This document shows, one piece after another, positions 1 to 8,335 of a DNA stretch of 64,000 bases (position 1 is the first letter of the stretch; every line of letters starts with the position of its first letter). Below the pieces are notes generated by a model that saw only the letters and a program-made list of their open reading frames with translations, was not told where the DNA came from and did no database searches. The position numbers and the translations under genes are program-made. This DNA is from Saccharopolyspora_C sp047200635 (GTDB lineage Bacteria > Actinomycetota > Actinomycetes > Mycobacteriales > Pseudonocardiaceae), in the NCBI RefSeq assembly GCF_047200635.1, contig NZ_JBJZOI010000026.1, forward strand, positions 1 through 64,000. Reading direction: 5' to 3'.

Positions 1-66
1 GGGGGGGGGGGGTGGTGGGTGGGGGGGGGGGGGGGGGGGGGGGGGGGGTTGTTCCCCCCCCCCACC
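1..66. repeat. G-run followed by C-run at the sequence end
   Basis: The first ~48 bases are G with three interspersed T, followed by a short TTGTT and then a run of C up to about base 66. No gene, promoter or repeat family fits. Homopolymers like this at the very end of a sequence are typical of assembly or low-signal sequencing artefacts. A real G-tract at a replicon end cannot be excluded from this window alone. Confidence 0.7.
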
Positions 67-94
67 CCTGCTCCGTCGTGCGCGTTCCCGGCGA

Positions 95-1198
95 TCAGGG
101 TTCGACGAGGTCGTCCGGGATGGGTTCGCTCGCGGCGATCGCGCCGAACATGCGCACCGCGTTCTCCTTGTCCCAGAGCACCACGCTTCCGCTGGAGGTC
201 TCGCCGAAGCCGCCGAAGGGCACGCTGGTGGTGATGCCGTTGCCGCCGCTGACGTCCCCGAGGGCCTTGGCCAGCCAGAACAGGTGCCAGACGTGGTCGG
301 AGTCGTTGAGCAGGAACGTGGTGCCCGCCGCGTTGGCCAGCGGCACCAGCCGGAACGGGTTGAGCAGCGTCAGCGGGCTCATCGCCCTGTCCATCAGCGC
401 GCCGAGGACCTTGCGCTGGTTCTCCGCGCGCTCCAGGTCACCGCCGGCGAGGGAGTAGCGGGCGCGCACGAACCCGAGCGCCTGCGGCCCGTCGAGCTCC
501 TGGCAGCCCGCCGGCAGGTGCACGTTGGCCATGTCGTCGTCCATCGGATCGTCCAGGCACAGGTCCACGCCGCCGACGCCGTCGACGAGTTCGGCGAAGC
601 CGCCGAGCCCGATCTCGGCGTAGTGGTCGATGTGCACGTCGGTGACCGTCTCGACGGTCTCGGCCAGCAGCTGCGGGCCGCCGATGGCGAACGCGGCGTT
701 GAGCTTGTCGCGCCCGTGGCCGGGGATCGGCACGTAGGAGTCGCGGGGCAAGCTGATCAGGGCGGGTTTGCCGCCACCGGTGGGGATGTGCACGAGCATC
801 ATCGTGTCGGTGCGGCGCCCGGCGGCGTCCCCGGCGGAGAGCTCCTCGCGCTGGGACTCGTCGAGCCCTTCGCGGCTGTCGGACCCGACCAGCAGCCAGT
901 TGGTGCCGGGCGTGTCGTCGATGCGGCCCTCGTAGCCGAGGGCGGCGGTGCGCTGCAGCACGCTGTCGACGTAGATCCCGAACCCGACCACGACCAGCAG
1001 CAGCACCACCAGCACGATGCCGATGCGCTTGCCCCAGCCCATCCGCCTGCGCCGCGGCTGCCGGGGCGGCGGCCCGGCCCTCCTGGTCGGCGGGGGCTGC
1101 GGCGGGGCGCCACCACCGCCCCCGCGGCGCGCGTAGTAGTCGTAGCCGCCCTGCTGCGGCCGCCGACCCCTCGGCGGATTCGCCGACCAATCACTCAT
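95..1198 (-). CDS. LytR-CpsA-Psr (LCP) family cell-wall ligase
   Basis: This 367-residue membrane protein should transfer lipid-linked glycopolymers such as arabinogalactan precursors onto peptidoglycan, as LCP enzymes do. It has a Gly/Pro/Arg-rich cytoplasmic N-terminus (about 1-55), one transmembrane helix (about 57-77) and an extracellular LCP domain. LCP motifs seen are LLVGSDSRE, RRTDTMMLVHIP, LISLPRDSY with the conserved Arg, and KLNAAFAIGG. The ATG at 1198 was preferred over an upstream in-frame start because the reading further upstream is unconserved-looking Arg/Pro-rich sequence. It lacks the Ser/Thr tail of the second LCP protein at 42585-44012. It ends close to the homopolymer sequence edge, but its stop codon is intact. 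Confidence 0.9.
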   Translation of the reverse strand: MSDWSANPPRGRRPQQGGYDYYARRGGGGGAPPQPPPTRRAGPPPRQPRRRRMGWGKRIGIVLVVLLLVVVGFGIYVDSVLQRTAALGYEGRIDDTPGTNWLLVGSDSREGLDESQREELSAGDAAGRRTDTMMLVHIPTGGGKPALISLPRDSYVPIPGHGRDKLNAAFAIGGPQLLAETVETVTDVHIDHYAEIGLGGFAELVDGVGGVDLCLDDPMDDDMANVHLPAGCQELDGPQALGFVRARYSLAGGDLERAENQRKVLGALMDRAMSPLTLLNPFRLVPLANAAGTTFLLNDSDHVWHLFWLAKALGDVSGGNGITTSVPFGGFGETSSGSVVLWDKENAVRMFGAIAASEPIPDDLVEP

Positions 1199-1430
1199 GA
1201 CCTTCACACCCGCGGACTCGGCTTTCGGCACGCTCGCGCGCCGACCTTCGCCGTGCAGCATCCCAGAAGGCGCCGCGCGTCCGGGACACCGCTCCCGCAA
1301 CGGTGTGGAAACCACCCGTCCGGCGCGCCGGGCCCGCAGCGGGCGGTGGAAGCCCCGCGCACGCCTCGGGGGCGGTCCCGGCTGCCCAGCCGTGGTCCCG
1401 CCCCCGAGTGGTGTCGCGCTGGCGGGGTCC

Positions 1431-2687
1431 TCAGCCCGCGACGGCGGCCGCGACGGCCTCCGACCACAGCCCCACCGCCGCGTCGACCTGCTCGGCGTCG
1501 ACGATCAGCGGTGGGATCATCCGCACCACGTTGCCCGCCGGACCGCAGGTCAGCAGCAGCAGCCCGCGTTCGGCGGCGGCCGCGTGGGCGCGGGTCGCGG
1601 TGGCGGTGTCCGGGACGCCCTCCGGGGTGGTGAACTCGTTGCCGACCATGAGGCCGCGGCCGCGGACCTCCCCGATCACCGGGTGTTCGGCGGCGACCTT
1701 GCGCAGCCCTTCCTGCAGGCGGGCGCCCTGCTCGGCGGCGTTGTGCACGAGGTTCTCGTCGCGCACCACGTCGAGGGTGGCCAGGGCCGCCGCGGCGGCC
1801 ACCGCGTTGCCGCCGTAGGTCCCGCCCTGCGACCCGGGCCAGGCCTTGCCCATCACCTCGGCGGAGGCCGCGATGCCCGAGATCGGGAAACCGCTCGCGA
1901 GCCCCTTGGCGGTGATCAGGATGTCGGGTGTGATGGCGGAGTGCTGGTGCCCCCAGAACTTCCCGGTCCGTCCCACCCCGGTCTGCACCTCGTCGGTGAT
2001 GAGCAGGATCCCGTGCCGGTCGGCGCGTTCCCGCAGCCCTTCCAGGAACGCCGCGGGCGCCGGGATGTACCCGCCCTCGCCGAGGACGGGTTCGACGATG
2101 AACGCGGCGGTGTCCTTCGGGGAGGTGACGGTCAGCAGCAGCTGGTCGAGCTCGGCGAGCGCGAAGCGCACCGCCTCGGCCTCGCTCCAGCCGTGCCGGT
2201 AGGTCTCGGGGAACGGGGCGAACGCCACGCCCGGCATCATCGGCCCGATCCCGGCGCGGATCTTCACCCCGGAGCTGGTCAGCGCCCCGGCGCCCATGGT
2301 GCGGCCGTGGAAACCACCGTGGAAGGCGACGATCGTCTGCTTGCCCGTGGCCTGCCGCGCCAGCCGCACCGAGGCCTCCACGGCCTCGCTGCCGGAGTTG
2401 ACGTAGAACATGCGGTCCAGCCCGGCGGGCAGCACGTCGCCGAGTCGCTCGGTCAGCTGCAGTAGCGGCCGGTGCATGACTGTCGTGTACTGGCCGTGGA
2501 TCAGGGTTCCCACCTGGCGCTGCGCGGCTTCGACCACCCTCGGGTGGCAGTGTCCGGTGCTGGTGACCCCGATGCCGGCGGTGAAGTCGAGGTAGCGGCG
2601 TTCGTCCTCGTCGTAGAGGTAGACGCCCTGACCGCGGGCGGCCAGCACGGGTGTCGCCTGCTTCAACACCGGCGAGAGCTCAGCCAT
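1431..2687 (-). CDS. gabT: Class III PLP aminotransferase, 4-aminobutyrate type
   Basis: A 418-residue fold-type I, class III aminotransferase, probably moving the omega-amino group of GABA or a related omega-amino acid to 2-oxoglutarate. VNSGSEAVEASVRLAR near residues 96-111 binds the PLP phosphate, TDEVQTGVGRTG holds the ring-contacting Asp232, and Lys261 in ITAKGLASGFP should form the Schiff base. The ATG at 2687 is chosen because GGAG lies 7 bases upstream; the longer ATG at 2744 has no ribosome site and would put the operator inside the coding region. It is divergent from the semialdehyde dehydrogenase at 2801, with a palindromic operator between them. The pair suggests amine to semialdehyde to acid. 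The exact substrate is not shown by the sequence. Confidence 0.88.
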   Translation of the reverse strand: MAELSPVLKQATPVLAARGQGVYLYDEDERRYLDFTAGIGVTSTGHCHPRVVEAAQRQVGTLIHGQYTTVMHRPLLQLTERLGDVLPAGLDRMFYVNSGSEAVEASVRLARQATGKQTIVAFHGGFHGRTMGAGALTSSGVKIRAGIGPMMPGVAFAPFPETYRHGWSEAEAVRFALAELDQLLLTVTSPKDTAAFIVEPVLGEGGYIPAPAAFLEGLRERADRHGILLITDEVQTGVGRTGKFWGHQHSAITPDILITAKGLASGFPISGIAASAEVMGKAWPGSQGGTYGGNAVAAAAALATLDVVRDENLVHNAAEQGARLQEGLRKVAAEHPVIGEVRGRGLMVGNEFTTPEGVPDTATATRAHAAAAERGLLLLTCGPAGNVVRMIPPLIVDAEQVDAAVGLWSEAVAAAVAG

Positions 2688-2720
2688 GTTCGACTCCAAG
2701 CTGTCGATCCCGAATGTAGG

Positions 2721-2732
2721 ATTGTTGACAAT
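2721..2732. promoter_or_regulatory. GntR-type operator, copy 1
   Basis: The palindrome ATTGTTGACAAT (in context GGATTGTTGACAATCG) lies between the divergent aminotransferase and semialdehyde dehydrogenase. The same core occurs at 6672-6683 and 8223-8234, the other two promoter regions of this cluster. Short AT-rich palindromes of this kind are usual for FadR/GntR-type dimers, and the gene at 5102-5818 encodes such a protein. Assignment to that regulator is inference. Confidence 0.72.
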
Positions 2733-2800
2733 CGCGTGTGACATGCAACCATCACGGCTGCGTCCTGTCCACCCGCCGACACGGAAGGCCCGCTGAACCG

Positions 2801-4294
2801 ATGAGCACCACGAGCAGCTCCCCCGCAGGCACCGAGTCCCCCGAGGTCCGCGTCGTCGACGCCGCCCCCAAGCAGCTGCTCATCGGCGGCAAGTGGCGCG
2901 CCGCCAGCGGCGAACGCACCTTCGAGGTCGAAGACCCCTCCACCGGGCGTGCGCTGTGCTCGGTCGCCGACGCCACCCCCGACGACGCGCTGGCCGCCCT
3001 CACCGCCGCCCACGACGCCCAGGCCGCCTGGGCCAAGCACCCCCCGCGCGAACGCGGCGAGATCCTGCGCCGCGCCTACGAGCTCATCCAGCAGCGCCAC
3101 GAGGACCTCGCGCTGCTGATGACCCTCGAAATGGGCAAACCGCTGCCCGAAGCCCGCGGCGAGATCACCTACGCCGCCGAGTTCTTCCGCTGGTTCGCCG
3201 AGGAGGCCGTGCGCATCGGCGGCGACTACGCCGTGGCCCCCAGCGGCAGCGGCCGGTTCCTGGTCACCCGCCAGCCCGTCGGCCCCGCCCTGCTGATCAC
3301 CCCGTGGAACTTCCCGATGGCGATGGGCACCCGCAAGATCGGGCCCGCGATCGCCGCCGGATGCACCTCGGTGATCAAACCCGCCCACCAGACGCCGCTG
3401 TCGATGCTCGCCCTCGCCGAGATCCTGCAGGAAGCCGGGCTGCCCGACGGAGTCCTCAACGTCGTCACCGCCGCCGGCGCCGGAGCGGTGATGGAACCGA
3501 TGATCCGCGACGGACGCGCCCGCAAGCTCTCCTTCACCGGCTCCACCGCCGTGGGCCGCAAGCTCATCGAGCAGTCCGCCGAACAGGTCCTCAACGTGTC
3601 CATGGAACTCGGCGGCAACGCCCCGTTCCTCGTGTTCGCCGACGCCGACCTCGACGCCGCCGTCGACGGCGCCATGCAAGCCAAGATGCGCAACATCGGC
3701 GAGGCCTGCACCGCCGCCAACCGCTTCTACGTGCACACCGACGTCGCCGAGGAGTTCTCCCGCAAGCTCGCCGAGCGGATGGGCGGACTGCGCCTCGGCC
3801 GCGGCGTCGACGACGGCGTCGAGGTCGGCCCCCTCATCGACGCCACCCAGTGCGGCAAGGTCGCCGACCTCGTCACCGACGCCGTCGACCTGGGCGCGAA
3901 GGTCGTCGTCGGCGGCGACCGACCCGACGGGGACGGCTACTTCTACCCGCCGACCGTGCTCGCCGACGTGCCCGCGCAAGCCCGCATGACCCGCGAGGAG
4001 ATCTTCGGCCCGGTCGCGCCCATCTCCACCTTCACCGACGAGCAGGACGCGATCGACGCGGCCAACGACACCGAGTACGGCCTCGTCGCCTACGTCTACA
4101 CCCAGGACCTGCACCGGGCACTGCGCGTCTCGGAATCCCTGGACAGCGGCATGATCGGCCTCAACCAGGGCGTCGTGAGCAACCCGGCCGCCCCGTTCGG
4201 CGGGGTGAAGGCCTCCGGCCTGGGCCGCGAAGGCGGCAAGGTCGGCATCGACGAATTCCTCGAGACCAAGTACATCGCCATCGGCGGCCTGTGA
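2801..4294 (+). CDS. gabD: NAD(P)-dependent succinate-semialdehyde-type dehydrogenase
   Basis: A 497-residue aldehyde dehydrogenase with all catalytic parts in place: Asn170 in LITPWNFPMAMG, Glu269 in VSMELGGNAP, Cys303 in GEACTAANRF and the EIFGPV motif. It probably oxidises the semialdehyde made by the divergent aminotransferase to the dicarboxylic acid that enters the TCA cycle. The ATG at 2801 begins where family similarity begins, and GGAAGG lies upstream at a rather long spacing. An in-frame upstream start at 2738 would overlap the operator region. Sequence supports the succinate-semialdehyde class but does not prove the substrate. Confidence 0.88.
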   Translation: MSTTSSSPAGTESPEVRVVDAAPKQLLIGGKWRAASGERTFEVEDPSTGRALCSVADATPDDALAALTAAHDAQAAWAKHPPRERGEILRRAYELIQQRHEDLALLMTLEMGKPLPEARGEITYAAEFFRWFAEEAVRIGGDYAVAPSGSGRFLVTRQPVGPALLITPWNFPMAMGTRKIGPAIAAGCTSVIKPAHQTPLSMLALAEILQEAGLPDGVLNVVTAAGAGAVMEPMIRDGRARKLSFTGSTAVGRKLIEQSAEQVLNVSMELGGNAPFLVFADADLDAAVDGAMQAKMRNIGEACTAANRFYVHTDVAEEFSRKLAERMGGLRLGRGVDDGVEVGPLIDATQCGKVADLVTDAVDLGAKVVVGGDRPDGDGYFYPPTVLADVPAQARMTREEIFGPVAPISTFTDEQDAIDAANDTEYGLVAYVYTQDLHRALRVSESLDSGMIGLNQGVVSNPAAPFGGVKASGLGREGGKVGIDEFLETKYIAIGGL

Positions 4295-4378
4295 CCCGCG
4301 CCCTCCCGCCCGAGCACCGGTGCCCCGCCCCCGCGCGGGGCACCGCGGCGTCCACCCCCGCCCGATAGCGTCGCGGCC

Positions 4379-5098
4379 GTGGATCACCAGCAGGCGCGGC
4401 GCCACTACCAGGACCTCCTCGCCGACCACCTCCGCGGCGCGCGGACCGCCCAGGACGGCGCGCGGCGCTTCGCCGAACCGGTGCGCCGCGCCTGCGCCGA
4501 CAACCCCGGCGAGGACGCGGTCGCCGAGATCCTGTGGGCGGCGTGGGAACCGGTGCTGGCCACCGCCCGCACCAGCCCGGACCACCACCCGCGGCTGGTG
4601 GCGCTGCTGAGCGCGCTGCGCGACCTCGACCCCCCGCCCCGGGGCCGCACCGTGTGGGGACTGGAGGTGTTCACCGACCTGCCCTGCTTCGGCGCCCAGC
4701 TGCGCGAGACCTGGGACCTCGCCCCCCACCACGACGACCCCGGCCAGCCGCACCTGCACGCCTTCGCCGCCCGCCTGACCGCGGCCCGCATCGACTTCTC
4801 CCTGCACGCCCTGTGGACGCTGCGCGAACACCTCGAACACACCGCACCACCACCGGACCTGGCGGCCGTGGTGAGCTGGGCCCGTCACGGCAGCGCCGCC
4901 CTGGCCGCCCGCGCCCGCGCGCACCGCACCTTCACCGACCACGACCGCGGCGTCGACCGGCTCGGGCCGCTGGCCCGCGACCGCGGCGTACCCGGCCACG
5001 GCTTCAGCCCGCGGCGATGGCAGTTCTGGCGCACCCGGCTCGCCGAACTCGGCACCCCCGACGCCCGCACCGCCCTGGCGCTGCTGCCCGAGGCGTGA
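4379..5098 (+). CDS. Conserved hypothetical protein, helical
   Basis: A 239-residue soluble protein starting at GTG. It is rich in Ala, Arg, His and Trp, looks all-helical, and has no signal peptide, membrane segment or catalytic motif I can name. A stretch around residues 85-115 (VWGLEVFTDLPCFGAQLRET) looks like a conserved core. It follows the semialdehyde dehydrogenase on the same strand after 84 bases and ends 3 bases before the convergent GntR gene, so it may be cotranscribed with the dehydrogenase. Any role in the catabolic cluster is a guess from position. Confidence 0.7.
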   Translation: MDHQQARRHYQDLLADHLRGARTAQDGARRFAEPVRRACADNPGEDAVAEILWAAWEPVLATARTSPDHHPRLVALLSALRDLDPPPRGRTVWGLEVFTDLPCFGAQLRETWDLAPHHDDPGQPHLHAFAARLTAARIDFSLHALWTLREHLEHTAPPPDLAAVVSWARHGSAALAARARAHRTFTDHDRGVDRLGPLARDRGVPGHGFSPRRWQFWRTRLAELGTPDARTALALLPEA

Positions 5099-5101
5099 AC
5101 C

Positions 5102-5818
5102 TCAGCGCGCACCGTCCGAGAGCATCGGCGCGAACGCGTTGAGCCGCTCCAGCGCATCGTTCATGTGCGCCTCCAGCCGCGCCAGCAGCAGCTCCTCGTC
5201 CCCGGCCTCGATCGCGTCGACCAGCCCGGCGTGCTCGTCGACGAGGGTCTGCGGATCCGCGGTGTACTTGTCCTGCAGCGCGGTCAGGCACATCCGCTTC
5301 TCCACCAGCAACGTCTGCGCCATCCGCTGCAACCGCGGGCTGCCCGACACCCGCACCAGGGTCTCGTGGAACTCCTGGTCGGCGTCGGAGAGCTCGATGG
5401 CGTCCCCGAGACCCGCGGCCGACACGATGCGGGCCTGAGCCGCGGTCAGCTCCGCGACCGCCTCCACCCGGTGATGGCGCAGGATGCGCTCGCACGCCGC
5501 CCGCTCCACCGCCAGCCGCGCCAGGTAGATGTCGGTGACGTCGTCGGCGTCCAGCGTCGTCACGAACAGGCCCCGGTGCGGTTCGCTGTGCAGCAGGCCC
5601 TCCTGCACCAGCCGCTGCATCGCCTCCCGCAACGGGCCCCGGCTCACCCCGAGCCGCGAGGCCAGCTCCGCCTCACCCATCTGGCTGCCCGGCGGCAGCG
5701 AGCCGTACATGATCGCCGAACGCAGCTGGTCCGCCACGATCGCCGCCGTCGACTTCCGCTGCACCGGCTCTAACTCGCCGTGCTGGTTCTGCTCGTCGAC
5801 TCCGAGCACCGACACCAT
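5102..5818 (-). CDS. GntR family regulator, FCD (FadR) subfamily
   Basis: A 238-residue regulator with an N-terminal winged helix (about 25-90; AELASRLGVSRGPLREAMQRL is the recognition region) and a C-terminal FCD helical bundle (about 95-225). The FCD part carries Asp/His positions (DADQEFHETLV, EHAGLVDAIEAGD) that usually bind metal and a small carboxylate. It is last in a leftward unit after the two racemase-like genes, 12 bases from the preceding stop. Three copies of one palindrome flank the cluster, so it is probably the local repressor with a pathway carboxylate as ligand. GAGGAG abuts the ATG at 5818; a GTG at 5809 has better spacing and may be the true start. Confidence 0.88.
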   Translation of the reverse strand: MVSVLGVDEQNQHGELEPVQRKSTAAIVADQLRSAIMYGSLPPGSQMGEAELASRLGVSRGPLREAMQRLVQEGLLHSEPHRGLFVTTLDADDVTDIYLARLAVERAACERILRHHRVEAVAELTAAQARIVSAAGLGDAIELSDADQEFHETLVRVSGSPRLQRMAQTLLVEKRMCLTALQDKYTADPQTLVDEHAGLVDAIEAGDEELLLARLEAHMNDALERLNAFAPMLSDGAR

Positions 5819-5830
5819 CTCCTCATCGCT

Positions 5831-6586
5831 TCACTGCGGGGCGGCTCCCGGGAGCCCGCCTCCCGCCGGTCCGGCCACCCGGAACAACGTCCCCGCACCC
5901 TCGCGGAGCCCGCTGTCCCCGGCCAGCCGCAGCACCTCCCACGCGCTGACCTGGTTCGCGGTCAGCACCGGCTTGCCCACCCGCTGCTCCAGCTCCTCCA
6001 GCAACGCCGCGGTGTGCAGCGCGGTGTCCGGCATCAGCAGCGCCTCCGCGGCCGGATCGTCGTTGGCCGCGGCGAACTCCAACACCTGCTCCCGGGTCAG
6101 CGTGCCCACCTCGGCGGCCGTGACGATGCCCCGGCTGGACAGCCGGGCCACCTGCACCCCGCCGCGGGCGAGGAACTCCCCGAACCGGTCGGCCACCTCC
6201 GCCGGATACGTCGCGGCCACCGCGACCCGCCGCACCTCCAACCGGGCCGCGGCGTGCACGAACGCGAACGACGTGCTCGACGTGGGCAACCCGGTCACGG
6301 CCTGCAACTTCTCGACCTGATCGCGGGCACCGTCCCAGCCGAAGACGAAGCTCCCGCTGGTGCACGCCCAGATCACCGCGCTCACCTGGTGCTCCAGCAA
6401 CCGCCGAGCGCCTTCGGCGAGGACCTGCTCGGAACCCACGTCCAGCAGCGCGTCGACCCGATGGGCGTCCTCGCGCATCTCCGTGTGCACCAGCGGCAAC
6501 GACACGTCCCCGAGCAGGCGCTCCAGGACCGGGTAGTCGTCCTCGGCGCTGTATCCCGGGTAGAGAATCCCTGCGGTGACCGACAC
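5831..6586 (-). CDS. Asp/Glu racemase-fold enzyme, maleate isomerase/AMDase-like, single Cys
   Basis: A 251-residue member of the maleate isomerase / arylmalonate decarboxylase / Asp-Glu racemase superfamily. The first active-site Cys is Cys75 in VIWACTSGSF. The second, normally in a C-T-N motif, is replaced by Asp187 (LLMPDTALHT). Isomerases and racemases of this fold use two cysteines, whereas arylmalonate decarboxylase uses one, so this protein may be a decarboxylase or a non-racemising partner. The start is the GTG at 6586, preceded by AAGGAGG 9 bases away; no nearer ATG exists. A copy of the cluster palindrome lies 86 bases upstream, so it seems to have its own promoter and to lead into the GntR gene. 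Confidence 0.8.
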   Translation of the reverse strand: MSVTAGILYPGYSAEDDYPVLERLLGDVSLPLVHTEMREDAHRVDALLDVGSEQVLAEGARRLLEHQVSAVIWACTSGSFVFGWDGARDQVEKLQAVTGLPTSSTSFAFVHAAARLEVRRVAVAATYPAEVADRFGEFLARGGVQVARLSSRGIVTAAEVGTLTREQVLEFAAANDDPAAEALLMPDTALHTAALLEELEQRVGKPVLTANQVSAWEVLRLAGDSGLREGAGTLFRVAGPAGGGLPGAAPQ

Positions 6587-6671
6587 CGGCAGCTCCCTCC
6601 TTGGTCCGTTCCCGGTCACCGCCCTGACCAGGGCGAAGATCACCGGGCGAACGACACCGGACCCGCGGTTG

Positions 6672-6683
6672 ATTGTCGACAAT
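6672..6683. promoter_or_regulatory. GntR-type operator, copy 2
   Basis: ATTGTCGACAAT is a perfect 12-bp palindrome in the gap between the two racemase-like genes. It has the same core as the copies at 2721 and 8223. It sits upstream of the single-Cys enzyme and the GntR gene, which would give autoregulation. Function is inferred from repetition and placement. Confidence 0.72.
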
Positions 6684-6773
6684 GTTACCGCACGGTTCGG
6701 TGCCGCCCGAGTCGTGGAAATGCTTTCGTAATGGCGATGACACGACCGGCGCAGCGCCACCGGCACCCCCGGC

Positions 6774-7535
6774 TCACGCCGCAGGGGCACCCCAGGCCCG
6801 CACCAGCCGCTGCTGCGGAGCCACCGCGGCCAGCCCCATCGCCCGCAGCGCCGACCACATCGTCACCTGGTTCGCCGTGAGCACCGGCTTGCCCAGCTCC
6901 TGCTCCAGCGGGCCGATGATGTCGTAGGTCGGCAAGTTCGTGCAGCTGATGAACATCGCCTCCGCGTCCGGACGATCCGCCGACCGCACGATGTCCACCA
7001 CCTGCCGGTAGGTCACCTTCCAGATCCGGCCCAGCAGGCCCAACCCCACGCTGGTCACCACCTCGACGTCGTGCTCACCGAGGAACCCCACCAGCCGATC
7101 GGTCACGTTCTCCACGTACGGCGTCGCGATCGCCACCCGCCGCACCCCGAGCACGCCCAACGCCTCCACCAGCGCACCCGACGTCGTCACCGCCGCCGGC
7201 GCACCCGCCTCCCGCATCACCGTCACCAGGTTGCGCTCCCCCGCCGCGCCGTCGACGAAACTGCCCGACGCGCACGCGTAAGCCACCACCTCCGGCTCCG
7301 GGGACAGCAAATCGCGGGTCGCGCTGTGCACCGCCGCCTCATCGGAGATCAACGACGCCATCTCCACCGTCATCGGCACCGGCACGAACGCCGTGCGCGT
7401 CAGGTACAACGTCACCTCCGGCGGCGCCCAGCGCCACAGCTCCCGGTCCATCGCCAGGTCGAACGGAGCGACCACGCCCACCCCGCGCTGCGCCGCGGGC
7501 CCGGCCAACGCCTCCAGGAACTCCTGCGGCGCCAC
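6774..7535 (-). CDS. Asp/Glu racemase-fold enzyme, maleate isomerase-like, two Cys
   Basis: A 253-residue paralogue of the gene at 5831-6586. It keeps both active-site cysteines: Cys88 in VAYACASGSFVDG and Cys198 in MFISCTNLPTYD. The LGKPVLTANQVTMW segment near the C-terminus is typical of the maleate cis-trans isomerase group. A likely role is isomerisation or racemisation of a dicarboxylate or its half-amide, but the substrate is unknown. It starts at GTG 9 bases after the stop of the DUF3830 gene, so the two are translated from one transcript. Racemase, decarboxylase and EutA-like functions are alternatives within the same fold. Confidence 0.82.
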   Translation of the reverse strand: MAPQEFLEALAGPAAQRGVGVVAPFDLAMDRELWRWAPPEVTLYLTRTAFVPVPMTVEMASLISDEAAVHSATRDLLSPEPEVVAYACASGSFVDGAAGERNLVTVMREAGAPAAVTTSGALVEALGVLGVRRVAIATPYVENVTDRLVGFLGEHDVEVVTSVGLGLLGRIWKVTYRQVVDIVRSADRPDAEAMFISCTNLPTYDIIGPLEQELGKPVLTANQVTMWSALRAMGLAAVAPQQRLVRAWGAPAA

Positions 7536-7544
7536 GATCCCGCC

Positions 7545-8039
7545 TCACCCGGCGTGACGCGCGTAGAGCAGCCGCTCCCCGACGCTGCCGGAGCGCCACA
7601 CGTCGTTGCAGGCCTCCGCGAACGCGCCCAGGTTCTCCACGATCGAGCCGTACACGTTGCCCGGGACCCAGCCGACGTCCCCGTTGAGCAGCAGGTTGTT
7701 GCGCCCGTAGAAGACCGCCAAATCGATCACCCCCGGCAGCTCGTGGATGTCCTTCTCCTCCTTGAACTCCCGGTCCAGCATCCCGCTGTCGAAGGAGAAG
7801 TACACGAGATCACCCGGAATGGGGGTGACGGTCGGGTTCTCCTGCCCCGGTTCCCGCTCGGCGAACCGCGGCACCATGGTGTAGATCTCGTTGCGCGCGT
7901 ACTTCGCGTGGTGCACCGGCCCGGCCTGCGGCAACGCCTGCCACACGGCCTCGCAGGTGCGCGGGGCGTCCTCGTCCAGCAGCTCGGCCACGCAGGACAC
8001 GCCGCGCTTCTCCAGCGCGATCGACAGGTACCTGGGCAT
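7545..8039 (-). CDS. DUF3830 family protein, cyclophilin-like
   Basis: A 164-residue soluble protein that I recognise as DUF3830, a family with a cyclophilin-like barrel and no established activity. Visible features are an N-terminal RGVSCVAELLDEDAP segment, a central HHAKYARNEIYTMVP stretch and a FYGRNNLLLNGDVGWVPGN segment. Members commonly sit beside Asp/Glu-racemase-fold enzymes and amidases, as here. It is the first gene of the leftward unit (DUF3830, two-Cys enzyme) and its promoter region carries the palindrome at 8223. A weak ribosome site makes the ATG at 8039 likely rather than certain. Confidence 0.8.
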   Translation of the reverse strand: MPRYLSIALEKRGVSCVAELLDEDAPRTCEAVWQALPQAGPVHHAKYARNEIYTMVPRFAEREPGQENPTVTPIPGDLVYFSFDSGMLDREFKEEKDIHELPGVIDLAVFYGRNNLLLNGDVGWVPGNVYGSIVENLGAFAEACNDVWRSGSVGERLLYARHAG

Positions 8040-8222
8040 CGCGACATCCGTTCCATGAGGGGGACTGGCAGATGTGGAGGGATCTCCGCGGTCTCGGCTC
8101 GCGGCCAGCTCCGGCCACGCCGTGCCCCGTGCGCGTCACGAGGGCCCGAACCGGGCCGACACGGGGCCGAAGACCCGCCGCGCGGGCCGGGCAGAACCGG
8201 CCCCACCGCGACGCACCTGCGG

Positions 8223-8234
8223 ATTGTTGACAAT
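8223..8234. promoter_or_regulatory. GntR-type operator, copy 3
   Basis: GGATTGTTGACAATCC (8221-8236) is palindromic apart from its central two bases. It lies in the 296-base divergent promoter region between the DUF3830 gene and the D-2-hydroxyacid dehydrogenase gene. It is the best-conserved of the three copies. No other clear element was recognised in this intergenic region. Confidence 0.74.
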
Positions 8235-8335
8235 CCTACGAGCGCTTCCTAGCGTGTCAATCCCCGGCGGCCCCACGATCTTCCGGGCCCGCCCGCGACG
8301 ACGCGCCCCACCACCGCCCCACGCGAAGGCAGGCC

